Below, in pieces: positions 1-6,328 of a stretch of 6,328 nt of DNA. The number at the start of each line of letters is the position of its first letter. The stretch's first letter is position 1. The DNA is taken from contig DMTJ01000051.1 in NCBI GenBank assembly GCA_003477185.1, forward strand, positions 1-6,328, given 5' to 3'. Below the pieces are notes generated by a model. It ran no database searches. It was not told the DNA's origin and saw only the letters and a list, made by a program, of their open reading frames with translations. Made by a program: the position numbers and the translations under genes. This stretch comes from Lentisphaeria bacterium. Lineage in GTDB: Bacteria; Verrucomicrobiota; Lentisphaeria; JABSQK01; UBA12247.

Positions 1-1
1 A

Positions 2-883
2 TCCATCCCGTGGGATCTCGCGGGGGACGACCGGCGCCAGGACTCCCCGGGCGTGGACACTGGAGGTGGAAGCATACCGCGCCCCGATATCGGCGCTTTC
101 GAATCTGGACCGGGTGGCGCGATTGGCGATTTTGTCTGGTTTGACACCAACCGGGATGGTCGTCAGGACGACACTGAAAAAGGACTGGAAGACGTCACTG
201 TGACCTTGCTTTCTGAAGGCGGCGGTGAGATTGCGAGCGTGCAGTCTGGCGCTAACGGAAGTTACTCGTTTAGCACTCTGGCTGGCAATTACATACTCAC
301 GGTTACGCCCCCTGCGTTTTTTACGGTTTCGCCCACGTCCAGCGGAAGCTCAGCGGAGAATAACGACCTTGAGGCAAGTGGGAGGACTGCGTTGTTTTCG
401 CTGGCTCCCGGTCAGACGCGCACGGACATCGATCTGGGGCTGTCACCGGTCAGCAACGCGGAGGCGTTCGATTTCGAGTTACATCATGGCTGGAATCTCG
501 TGGCATCGCCGTTGCGCCCGGTTAATGATCCACTGCCGGGGCTCATTAGTCTCGGCGCTTGGGCGTGGGACGGGCTCGACTGGGCCGCTGTGCAGAGGCT
601 AACTGAACGACAAGGGGTAACTATCTTCAATCCGATTGGACCGCAAGCCGCGACTACGCTCGGGGCCCCCATCTTCGTTGGTACTGCGTTGCCGACTGGC
701 TGGAACTTGTTCGGGCCGGGTAGCTCGCCGCCATACACCGACGTACCGCTGTCGGAGGTCGTGCTAAATTCCGCGGCAATCTCCAGCCCAATCTGGTGTT
801 GGACTGGAACCTCATATGAACCTGTGATTGGGCCCCTGCGTCCCGGGCGCGGGTATTGGGCCTATGTCGGAGAACCAGAATGA
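2..883 (+). CDS. Secreted surface protein, C-terminal part: beta-helix end, SdrD-type B domain, GWNL repeats (5' partial)
   Basis: The frame is open from base 2, so the gene begins before the window; the GTG at 53 is internal. 293 residues are visible. Residues 4-34 (WDLAGDDRR ... DIGAFES) match the closing strand typical of right-handed parallel beta-helix surface proteins of the choice-of-anchor Q type. Residues 40-149 form an SdrD-like B domain, beginning IGDFVWFD and carrying the calcium-loop pattern DTNRDGRQDD at 48-57 and a closing DIDLGL. Residues 160-291 hold two copies of a module with GWNL (163 and 233), a W-x-W-x-G stretch (186 and 265) and a final Gly-rich strand ending GRGYWAYVGE. 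No LPXTG, PEP-CTERM or C-terminal membrane anchor is seen, so attachment may depend on the GWNL module. The protein is probably extracellular or cell-surface; its ligand is unknown. Its TGA overlaps the ATG of eboA, so the two genes share a transcript. Confidence 0.85.
   Translation, partial: SIPWDLAGDDRRQDSPGVDTGGGSIPRPDIGAFESGPGGAIGDFVWFDTNRDGRQDDTEKGLEDVTVTLLSEGGGEIASVQSGANGSYSFSTLAGNYILTVTPPAFFTVSPTSSGSSAENNDLEASGRTALFSLAPGQTRTDIDLGLSPVSNAEAFDFELHHGWNLVASPLRPVNDPLPGLISLGAWAWDGLDWAAVQRLTERQGVTIFNPIGPQAATTLGAPIFVGTALPTGWNLFGPGSSPPYTDVPLSEVVLNSAAISSPIWCWTGTSYEPVIGPLRPGRGYWAYVGEPE
869..872 (+). promoter_or_regulatory. Ribosome binding site of eboA
   Basis: GGAG lies 7 bases before the ATG at 880, inside the last codons of the surface-protein gene. 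It supports the ATG at 880 over the in-frame TTG at 856 and the ATG at 916. Combined with the ATGA overlap at 880-883, it lets eboA be translated both by coupling and by direct initiation. Confidence 0.6.
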
Positions 884-1686
884 ACGATTGTAGGAAGAGC
901 GCGATACTGGCAGACATGCTTCGAGCGCGTCTGAACGAAGAGCAGTGGCAATGGCTGGAGCAATCGGCGCAGAAATCAGGGCGCATGTTTCACTTAGCAT
1001 TAGCACAGTGCCCACGGCGGCTCGGTAAGCAAGATTTACAGCCCGGCGCGAGTGAATTGGCGGCCGCTGCTAAGGCCCTCCCGGGGTGGTCCGCTTCCGA
1101 GTGGAGCGTGGACCAGTGCGCGCGTGTCTGGCTGATTGCGCAACTGCCCGAGCAAGGCTTTCTTGAGGCTTTCACCCGGTTGGTGCATACTGGCGATGTG
1201 CGCGAGCATATGGCGTACTTCTCTGGGTTGCCGTTCTACCCGGCTCCGAAGGCTTTGGTCGATTTAGCTGCGGATGGGCTGCGTAGCAACGTGAGCTCGG
1301 TTATCTGCGCGATCGCGCAGCGCAATCCTTTTCCCGCAGCGCATTTCCCGGAACATGCCTGGAATCAGATGATCCTGAAGGCGGTGTTCATCGGTGCAGA
1401 ATTGGCTCATGTGGTCGGTGTCGATGCGCGGAATAATGTCACACTTGCTACGATGCTACACAACTATGTCCGAGAGCGTCGCGCAGCAAACCGGAGCGTA
1501 CCTGGTGAGCTGTGGCGATGTATCATTCCCTGCGCCCCAGACGAGCTGTTGGAGGAGATTCTTCCTGCGTGGCAGACTGCGACTGGGCTGGAAAAAGAGG
1601 GGATGGCGCGAGCTTTTAAACAACGAGGCGATACCATTGCGAAGTCCGCACTGGCAATGCCCACTACACTTCTGAAATCTGACTGA
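880..1686 (+). CDS. eboA: EboA family protein
   Basis: A 268-residue protein of the EboA family, whose biochemical role is unknown. In cyanobacteria the ebo cluster is needed to export the scytonemin monomer to the periplasm. Recognition rests on family-like blocks in order: WSVDQCARVWLI near 75-86, an FSGLPFYP segment near 114-121, RSNVSSVICAIAQRNPFP near 135-152 (family form RTN..VF.AIA..NPYP), FPEHAWNQMILKAVF at 156-170, then GVDARNNVTLATML at 180-193 and the ERRAANRSVP..LWRC block at 199-214. The fold looks all-helical, with no signal peptide or membrane segment. The start at 880 overlaps the upstream TGA and has GGAG 7 bases ahead. eboB follows after 8 bases. The conserved asparagines, RRAANR arginines and WNQM motif suggest a binding site, but no activity can be read from them. 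Confidence 0.85.
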   Translation: MNDCRKSAILADMLRARLNEEQWQWLEQSAQKSGRMFHLALAQCPRRLGKQDLQPGASELAAAAKALPGWSASEWSVDQCARVWLIAQLPEQGFLEAFTRLVHTGDVREHMAYFSGLPFYPAPKALVDLAADGLRSNVSSVICAIAQRNPFPAAHFPEHAWNQMILKAVFIGAELAHVVGVDARNNVTLATMLHNYVRERRAANRSVPGELWRCIIPCAPDELLEEILPAWQTATGLEKEGMARAFKQRGDTIAKSALAMPTTLLKSD

Positions 1687-1688
1687 GG
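1684..1688 (+). promoter_or_regulatory. Ribosome binding site of eboB, overlapping the eboA stop
   Basis: TGAGG overlaps the eboA stop codon and sits 6 bases before the eboB ATG. Ribosomes ending eboA therefore stop on the eboB initiation site, which suggests coupled translation and matched amounts of the two proteins. Confidence 0.5.
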
Positions 1689-1694
1689 CCCCTT

Positions 1695-2588
1695 ATGTAT
1701 ATCGACCCACACATTCACTGCAGCGCCCGGACGACAGACGATTATCAGGCAATGGCACATGCGGGCATCGTCGCGGTAATCGAGCCTGCATTCTGGTTGG
1801 GACAGCCGCGCACGCAGATCGGCTCCTATATCGATTACTTCTCCAGCATTGTGGGGTGGGAGCGTTTTCGGGCGGCGCAATTCGGTATTTGCCACTACTG
1901 CACGATTGGGCTGAATGCCAAAGAAGCTAACAATGTGGCGCTGGCTGAAGAGGTGATGGACCTGCTGCCACTTTATCTGTGCAAAGAGGGCGTGGTCGCC
2001 ATGGGCGAGATCGGATACGATGACCAGACCGAAGCCGAGGATCGCTTCTTCCGGCAGCAGCTTGAACTCGCGAAGGAGTTGGACATGGTTGTGATGGTGC
2101 ACACACCGCACCGTGATAAGAAGAATGGTGTACTGAAGACCATGGCTGTTTGCCAGGAGCACGGTCTGGACCCGTCACGCGTGGTAATCGATCACAATAA
2201 CGAGGAAACTGTTCAGGACGTACTCGACGCTGGTTTCTGGGCCGCGTTCACGATCTACCCCAAGACCAAGATGGGCAATGAAAGAATGGTCGAGGTTGTC
2301 CGCCGCTTTGGCACCGAACGCATTATCGTCGACTCGAGTGCCGACTGGGGCGTGTCCGATCCGCTTGCTGTGCCTAAAACTGCCAGAATGATGCTCGACC
2401 GTGGCATTTCCAAAGAAGCCGCCCGCAAAACCTGCTACACCAATGCGTTGCTCGCCTACGGGCAATCAGGGCAGATGAGCGAGGCGCACTGGTTGGAGCC
2501 GGAGCCGATTGATCAGCGTACGCTGTTCAGCGGGAATTCCGTGCTGCGCGGGCAGGAGCCGAAGATCGATCCAGGCCTGATCGAATAG
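1695..2588 (+). CDS. eboB: EboB, TatD family metal-dependent hydrolase
   Basis: A 297-residue TatD-like amidohydrolase-fold protein of the ebo cluster. Candidate metal ligands are in family order: H6 and H8 (DPHIH), E105 in MGEIGYD, H136 in VHTPH, H167 in VVIDH and D213 in IIVDSSADWG. The N-terminal stretch HCSARTTDDYQAMA and the EPAFWLGQP segment at 30-38 are much closer to EboB than to E. coli TatD or YcfH, which supports the subfamily call. TatD enzymes are 3'-5' nucleases or phosphodiesterases acting on DNA; the EboB substrate is not established and may be a small molecule. No signal peptide, so probably cytoplasmic. The start has TGAGG 6 bases upstream, overlapping the eboA stop. The usual next genes (eboC prenyltransferase, eboD dehydroquinate synthase-like, eboE isomerase, eboF phosphatase-like) are absent. 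The next gene faces it with a 5-base gap. Confidence 0.87.
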   Translation: MYIDPHIHCSARTTDDYQAMAHAGIVAVIEPAFWLGQPRTQIGSYIDYFSSIVGWERFRAAQFGICHYCTIGLNAKEANNVALAEEVMDLLPLYLCKEGVVAMGEIGYDDQTEAEDRFFRQQLELAKELDMVVMVHTPHRDKKNGVLKTMAVCQEHGLDPSRVVIDHNNEETVQDVLDAGFWAAFTIYPKTKMGNERMVEVVRRFGTERIIVDSSADWGVSDPLAVPKTARMMLDRGISKEAARKTCYTNALLAYGQSGQMSEAHWLEPEPIDQRTLFSGNSVLRGQEPKIDPGLIE

Positions 2589-2593
2589 CCTGA

Positions 2594-3958
2594 TCAGCCC
2601 CGGAGGTCTTCTGGACGAAATCCTTCTCGGCCCGGGATACGCAGCAGCGCATTTGCCTCCGGGTTGTTACTGATCTTGACGTTTTCGGCATCGTACTCGA
2701 AGCCTTTTCCGGTGCGAATCGCGAGGGTGCCCAGTACGATCATCTCCGTGAGTGGGCCAGAGTACTCGAAGTTCGCCCCCGGCGTGGGCCCCTCGCCTTT
2801 GCAGGCACGCAGCCACTCGGCGCGGTGTCCGCCCTTGATGCGCGGGTAGACCGCTGGGGGGCGTGAGTCCGGGTTCGTGCGGAAATTCTGCCACAGCTCT
2901 TCGGGGAAGAGTCGAGGGCTGTCGGGGCGCATGTCTGCATGATAGATCACTCCCTTACTGCCAATGATCATCAGGCCACCTTTGTCCGAGAGCTTTTCAG
3001 CACCCATCGCGGCTGGTGCCTTGGGCAGGCTAGGCCCTTCATGCCAGGTGACAGGAATGACCGTTTCGCTTTCCTTCTGGCGGCAATGGAAAGTGACCAC
3101 TGATCCTGCGGGCGTGAAGATTGGATTTACATGGTCAACGGTGACCTCGACTTTATGCGGAACATTCAGATTCAGAGCCCAGAACGGGGAATCCAGAGTA
3201 TGGCAGCCGATGTCGCCGAGCCCTCCCATGCCAAACTTCCACCAGCCGCGCCAATGCTTTGGGTGGTAGACGCCGGGCGCGTAGCCAGGCGGATCCTGAA
3301 CCGGGCCAGTCCAGAGATCCCAGTCTAGCGTATCCGGTGCTAGTTGCGCAGGCGGATAGGCCAGCTGCTCTTTATCGAGGAAGCCGTACCCAGTCTTCGG
3401 TCGGTCGGTCCAGGCAGTTACTTCTGAGACGTCGCCGATGAGCCCGGCCTCGATCCATTCGCGAATCAGTCTAATTCCTTGGAGCGCATGTCCCTGGTTG
3501 CCCATTTGGGTCACTACGTTCTGTTCCTTCGCCTCTGCCATCATCAGGCGCACTTCTTCGACGGTGTGAGCCATGGGCTTTTGCACGTATAAATGTTTGC
3601 CCATCTGCAGCGCCATTATGGAGGCGGGAAAGTGGGTGTGATCTGGCGTCGAGACAGTGACTGCATCAATCTCGTCCTTGAGTTCACGCAGCATGACGCG
3701 GAAGTCAGAGTAGGTTTTCGCGCTGGGATAGGTCCTGCTCGGATTCTTGAGCGCGCGTGGATCGACATCACACAGCCCCACGACCGTTTCCCCTTGAAGA
3801 CTCATGACATCTCTATTGCCCATACCACCCACGCCGATGCAGGCAAGCCGGAGCTTTTTCACCGTTGGCTTGGCCCTGAGAAACCGGGGCATCATGAAGG
3901 TTGTGGCGGCTGCAGCTGAGGAGCCGATAAACTTTTTTCTCGTTAGGTCGATGTTCAT
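2594..3958 (-). CDS. Exported Gfo/Idh/MocA family NAD(P)-dependent oxidoreductase
   Basis: A 454-residue dehydrogenase-type protein. Residues 1-29 form a Tat-like leader: TRKKF at 6-10 (second arginine replaced by lysine), then an Ala-rich hydrophobic stretch. The Rossmann domain starts near 35 with GVGGMG at 42-47 and D64 in LCDVD after the second strand, as expected for nucleotide binding. TPDHTH at 104-109 and QKPMAH at 126-131 form the active-site block; the common EKP is QKP here, as is usual in Planctomycetes and Verrucomicrobia members. MGNQGHA at 152-158 and the C-terminal beta-sheet domain with GDIGCHTLD at 248-256 follow. Members oxidise sugars or sugar-like polyols; the substrate cannot be read from this sequence. 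The ATG at 3958 was chosen because GAGGGG precedes it and the leader begins there; an in-frame start at 4057 would bury the leader. No partner gene is visible. Confidence 0.88.
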   Translation of the reverse strand: MNIDLTRKKFIGSSAAAATTFMMPRFLRAKPTVKKLRLACIGVGGMGNRDVMSLQGETVVGLCDVDPRALKNPSRTYPSAKTYSDFRVMLRELKDEIDAVTVSTPDHTHFPASIMALQMGKHLYVQKPMAHTVEEVRLMMAEAKEQNVVTQMGNQGHALQGIRLIREWIEAGLIGDVSEVTAWTDRPKTGYGFLDKEQLAYPPAQLAPDTLDWDLWTGPVQDPPGYAPGVYHPKHWRGWWKFGMGGLGDIGCHTLDSPFWALNLNVPHKVEVTVDHVNPIFTPAGSVVTFHCRQKESETVIPVTWHEGPSLPKAPAAMGAEKLSDKGGLMIIGSKGVIYHADMRPDSPRLFPEELWQNFRTNPDSRPPAVYPRIKGGHRAEWLRACKGEGPTPGANFEYSGPLTEMIVLGTLAIRTGKGFEYDAENVKISNNPEANALLRIPGREGFRPEDLRG

Positions 3959-4083
3959 AATCCCCTCAGGACTCTCGTTTGAATGCGCGGACGCCCCTGA
4001 CGCCAGCAACAAGCTAGGCCTTTCCGCACTGCTCACACGCGATCGGGGCCCAAACACAGCAATTTGAATGTCCCGGCGTAGAC
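3959..4083. other. Intergenic gap between uvrC and the oxidoreductase gene
   Basis: This 125-base stretch is the longest non-coding interval in the window. Apart from the ribosome binding site, no convincing -35/-10 pair and no hairpin with a T-tract was found by eye. An 8-base direct repeat (tttgaatg at 3978-3985 and 4063-4070) is probably chance. The oxidoreductase is either read from a promoter here that does not look like the sigma-70 consensus or by readthrough from uvrC. Confidence 0.5.
3962..3967 (-). promoter_or_regulatory. Ribosome binding site fixing the oxidoreductase start
   Basis: On the minus strand GAGGGG stands just before ATG 3958, with GAGG spaced 5 bases from it. This decides the start over the longer frame from 4057. 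Confidence 0.6.
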
Positions 4084-5559
4084 CTACTTCTTGGGCTCGG
4101 AGCGTTTGATTTGGGACATGATTGTTTCGGCCAATCTGGGGCCAATCCCCGGCACGCGTTTCGCTAGCTCGGCACTATCGTGGCGGCGCAGGTTGCGGAC
4201 CGAGCCAAAGGCGGTCAGGATCTGCTTCTTGCGCTTCTCGCCAATCCCCGAGATTTCATCCAGCAGCGAGTTCAGGATTCGATTACGCCGCAAGCTCCGA
4301 TGAAAGGTGATTGCGAAACGATGCGCTTCGTCTCGCATGGCCTGGACCAGGCGTAAGGCTGGATCGTGCCGCTCCAGGATGATGGGCTCGCTCGAGAAAA
4401 TGGTGAAGATTTCTTCATTCCGCTTTGCGAGCCCGATGATCGGCAGGCCATCTAGCTCCAGTTTTACGAGTGCTTCGTAGGCCGCATGCAACTGGCCCAG
4501 CCCGCCGTCTATCACTACCAATTGAGGAAGCTCCTTCTCTTCCCCCAGCAGCCGTGAATACCGTCGGTCCACCATCTCGGTCATGGTCGCAAAATCATTG
4601 GCCCCCACCACTGTTTTCACGCGATAATGCCGGTAGTCGGCCTTTGCTGGTACGCCGTTCTTGAAGCAGACCATCGAGCTCACTGCGCTCGCTCCCTGCA
4701 GATTCGAGTTATCGAAGCACTCGATCGTAGTCGGCAGATCCGCCAGATCCAGCGCCTTCTGCAAGGCCACGACTGCGTCCATTCCGGCTGGCACCTCCAA
4801 GGTGCGCTGTGAAAACGTACGATTCCGGGCACCAAACACGGTCTGGATGTTGTCGATCATGTCCCGTAGTTGTGCCGCTTTCTCGAAGCGCATGGCCTCA
4901 GCCTGACTCCTCATGCGCTCTTCCAGAACCGTGGCAATGCCGCTGGTTTTTCCCTCCAAGACCTGCATCAGGGATTCAATCTGGAGGCGATACTCCTCCT
5001 CCGTGACTTTCTCGAGGCACGGTGCTTTGCAAAAGCGCACCACGTCATTCAGGCAATGCTTATGGTCGTCCACGCCGGGGCGTTCCGGCGAGCAGGAACG
5101 CAGTCCGAAGTGCTGTGTCAGAAAGTCTAGAACCTGGCGCAGAACGCCCGCATGCGGAAACGGACCGTAGTATTTACAGCCATCGTCCTTGCGCAAGCGC
5201 GCCAGCGTAAGTCGCGGGAACGGTTTGTCCACGTCCAGCTTTACCAACAGGTAACGCTTATCATCACGCAGCACCACGTTGTAGCGCGGCGCGTACTTCT
5301 TGATCAGCTGCGATTCCAGCAGCATCGCCTCGTTCTCCGTCCGCACCTCGTGCGTCTCAAACCAGGCAATCGAGTTAATCAACGAGCGTAGTTTGGGGTC
5401 GACCGTACGCTGACGAGAGGGCTGAAAGTAGGAGGACAGGCGCTTGCGCAATGATTTTGCCTTGCCCACGTAGATGACCTGGCGCAGTTCATCGCGAAAG
5501 ATGTAGACACCTGGTTTGGCCGTGATATCGCCCACTCGGTACTCACTGCGCTGCTTCAT
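4084..5559 (-). CDS. uvrC: Excinuclease ABC subunit C (UvrC), short form
   Basis: UvrC makes the two cuts flanking a DNA lesion in nucleotide excision repair, working with UvrA and UvrB in the cytoplasm. This protein has 491 residues against about 600 usually. In order: a GIY-YIG nuclease domain (PGVY at 16-19, IYVGKAKSLRKR at 29-40, E77) for the 3' cut; four cysteines C156, C169, C177, C181, with spacing close to the Fe-S ligands of E. coli UvrC; a UVR motif near 206-240 for UvrB contact; the RNase H-like nuclease for the 5' cut (D283 in CFDNSN, D322, D351 in VVIDGG, H413/H420 in the RDEAHRF..TFHR block); and a tandem helix-hairpin-helix at 432-485 (ISGIGEK, VPGIGPR). About 115 residues normally between UVR and the RNase H-like domain are missing. 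The ATG at 5559 overlaps the TGA of the upstream gene, and the N-terminus aligns with other UvrCs there; the in-frame start at 5730 would add an unrelated tail. No clear Shine-Dalgarno precedes it, so translation is probably coupled. Confidence 0.93.
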   Translation of the reverse strand: MKQRSEYRVGDITAKPGVYIFRDELRQVIYVGKAKSLRKRLSSYFQPSRQRTVDPKLRSLINSIAWFETHEVRTENEAMLLESQLIKKYAPRYNVVLRDDKRYLLVKLDVDKPFPRLTLARLRKDDGCKYYGPFPHAGVLRQVLDFLTQHFGLRSCSPERPGVDDHKHCLNDVVRFCKAPCLEKVTEEEYRLQIESLMQVLEGKTSGIATVLEERMRSQAEAMRFEKAAQLRDMIDNIQTVFGARNRTFSQRTLEVPAGMDAVVALQKALDLADLPTTIECFDNSNLQGASAVSSMVCFKNGVPAKADYRHYRVKTVVGANDFATMTEMVDRRYSRLLGEEKELPQLVVIDGGLGQLHAAYEALVKLELDGLPIIGLAKRNEEIFTIFSSEPIILERHDPALRLVQAMRDEAHRFAITFHRSLRRNRILNSLLDEISGIGEKRKKQILTAFGSVRNLRRHDSAELAKRVPGIGPRLAETIMSQIKRSEPKK

Positions 5560-6068
5560 GACAGCATCAGCAGTGCACCGGTGCCCACGGCGAGCCCGCC
5601 ATAGAAGCAGCACCAGCTCCACGCACGTTGCCGGATTTGCGGAGTTCGCAAAACCGGAAAGGTCACCATCTGCCTGGTGTGACGATCCGGGTCGATCAGA
5701 AGCACCGAGCGGACGCCGAACAGCGCGCACTGCTCGCGCAACTGCCGGCGAGTGGTGGCGGGCAGGGCAGGGGACATCTCCGGCCGAATCGCACGAATTT
5801 CCACCAGCGCCTCTTCACCGTCGTGGGCGACAATGAAATCTGCAAGGTCCGCAAATTCATGCCGGGCACCGTCAAGCGCCACGTATTCCCGTGCATAGCG
5901 CCGTCGCTCGTGAATCGCGGGCCCGTCGCTGAGGAGCGCCTGATGCACCTCCGGCTCGCCTGCCTTGGTCCGCGCTGCCGTGAGGTGGTAGATCCCTCGC
6001 AACAGTACAGGGCGCAGGAGCTGGTAGCTCAGGATGGCCAGCGCGCCGACGAATAGTCCGAGAGTCAT
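5556..6068 (-). CDS. Membrane protein with degenerate NERD/PD-(D/E)XK-like domain
   Basis: A 170-residue protein that I do not recognise as a named family. An N-terminal membrane helix lies near residues 3-22 and a second near 150-169 (WSWCCFYGGLAVG...). Both are flanked on the loop side by arginines, which places the middle domain in the cytoplasm. The middle carries AGEPEVHQAL (37-44), a hydrophobic strand ADFIVAHDG (76-84), then ALVEIRA (87-93) and TRRQLRE (106-112). The order G-E, D, E-x-[K/R], Q-L resembles NERD-type PD-(D/E)XK nucleases; if so, the catalytic lysine is replaced by R92. The C-terminal 80 residues align with the gene just upstream, so the two are tandem paralogues. The start at 6068 overlaps the upstream TGA by four bases, and its own TGA overlaps the uvrC ATG. 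No strong ribosome binding site is seen. The in-frame start at 6119 would run inside the upstream gene. The nuclease assignment is inference. Confidence 0.75.
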   Translation of the reverse strand: MTLGLFVGALAILSYQLLRPVLLRGIYHLTAARTKAGEPEVHQALLSDGPAIHERRRYAREYVALDGARHEFADLADFIVAHDGEEALVEIRAIRPEMSPALPATTRRQLREQCALFGVRSVLLIDPDRHTRQMVTFPVLRTPQIRQRAWSWCCFYGGLAVGTGALLMLS

Positions 6069-6328
6069 CGGACGAGCAGCCCGATGATTGCTGCAACCAC
6101 CAGCCCGCCAAAAAAGCATGCCGCCGGGAGCAAGCGCCCGGACAACGCGACCTCCGCGGCTGGACCGGGGAAGTGAATCGTGCTGATTGTGCCCTCTTCG
6201 GGATTCACCAGCAGGAGGTCATCTGCCTCAAAAACTGCCGCGTACTCACGCAGTTGACGGCGGGTGGCGGCGTGTGTGGGATTGGAGGCGCGCTCTCGAG
6301 TTTTCACCTCCACGACGGCGACGCGCCC
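6065..6328 (-). CDS. Membrane protein with NERD/PD-(D/E)XK-like domain, paralogue (5' partial)
   Basis: The last 87 residues of a gene that enters from beyond the window edge. It begins within a hydrophobic strand ending VVEVKT (visible residues 5-10), where E7 and K9 fit the E-x-K of PD-(D/E)XK nucleases. ATRRQLREY at 21-29, a strand LLLVNPEEG at 38-46, HFP at 52-54 and a C-terminal membrane helix at about 68-86 (ACFFGGLVV...) follow. It aligns with the downstream 170-residue gene along its whole visible length with two one-residue gaps, sharing TRRQLRE exactly and the C-F-[FY]-G-G motif. It is the most upstream visible gene of an operon that continues into its paralogue and uvrC. Its TGA overlaps the next ATG. 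The N-terminal part, including any first membrane helix, is out of sight. Confidence is high for a real gene and moderate for a nuclease-like fold. Confidence 0.75.
   Translation of the reverse strand, partial: GRVAVVEVKTRERASNPTHAATRRQLREYAAVFEADDLLLVNPEEGTISTIHFPGPAAEVALSGRLLPAACFFGGLVVAAIIGLLVR

Noticed and set aside
1464..2162. Open frame of 232 codons on the minus strand opposite eboA and eboB
   Set aside because: It lies across two well-recognised genes on the other strand and its translation is rich in Arg, His and Cys with no domain pattern; it is a shadow frame.
2575..2597. Direct repeat gcctgatc (2575-2582, 2588-2595) and palindrome ctgatcag as a terminator or site
   Set aside because: Too short, no loop or T-tract, partly coding; likely chance.
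3959..4057. Longer N-terminus for the oxidoreductase
   Set aside because: It would put a Tat-like leader 33 residues inside the protein, and GAGGGG marks the ATG at 3958.
3978..4070. Direct repeat tttgaatg in the uvrC-oxidoreductase gap as an operator pair
   Set aside because: Only 8 bases, 85 bases apart, with no recognisable promoter nearby.
5560..5730. Longer N-terminus for UvrC
   Set aside because: The extra 57 residues do not resemble UvrC and overlap the upstream gene; the ATG at 5559 fits the family and the ATGA overlap.
5628..6056. Open frame of 142 codons on the plus strand opposite the 170-residue membrane protein
   Set aside because: The minus-strand gene has a paralogue and ATGA links at both ends, so it is the real one.
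1..6328. tRNA, rRNA, insertion sequence or CRISPR array
   Set aside because: Nearly every base is assigned to coding genes and no cloverleaf, transposase or spaced repeat was seen.

Overview
This window of moderately GC-rich bacterial DNA holds seven protein genes in two convergent blocks, with almost no non-coding space. The PVC superphylum, most likely Verrucomicrobiota, is the best guess. The reasons are a Gfo/Idh/MocA oxidoreductase with a twin-arginine-like leader and a QKP active-site motif, a surface protein with GWNL-type C-terminal repeats, and an EboA/EboB pair. This is inference from family habits; no phylogenetic marker was tested.

Plus strand (2-2588): the 3' end of a large secreted surface protein (beta-helix end, SdrD-type B domain, two GWNL repeats), then eboA starting inside its stop codon (ATGA), then eboB after an 8-base gap. 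EboA (unknown function) and EboB (TatD-like metal hydrolase) are the first two members of the ebo cluster, known from scytonemin precursor export in cyanobacteria and also found in other bacteria and in eustigmatophyte algae. The usual partners eboC-F do not follow. The block ends 5 bases from an oppositely oriented gene.

Minus strand (6328-2594, read right to left): two related small membrane proteins, then uvrC, each joined to the next by an ATGA stop/start overlap. The two small proteins are tandem paralogues. They have a transmembrane C-terminus and a soluble part resembling a NERD/PD-(D/E)XK nuclease fold. The upstream copy keeps E-x-K and the downstream copy has E-x-R. The UvrC is short (491 residues) because about 115 residues between the UVR motif and the RNase H-like nuclease domain are missing, while both nuclease sites and four candidate Fe-S cysteines remain. 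After a 125-base gap comes a secreted Gfo/Idh/MocA oxidoreductase.

The strongest candidate for something undescribed is the translationally coupled set of two membrane nuclease-like paralogues plus a shortened UvrC. The second is the eboA-eboB pair coupled to a surface protein instead of the usual ebo partners. No RNA gene, mobile element, CRISPR array or convincing terminator was seen.
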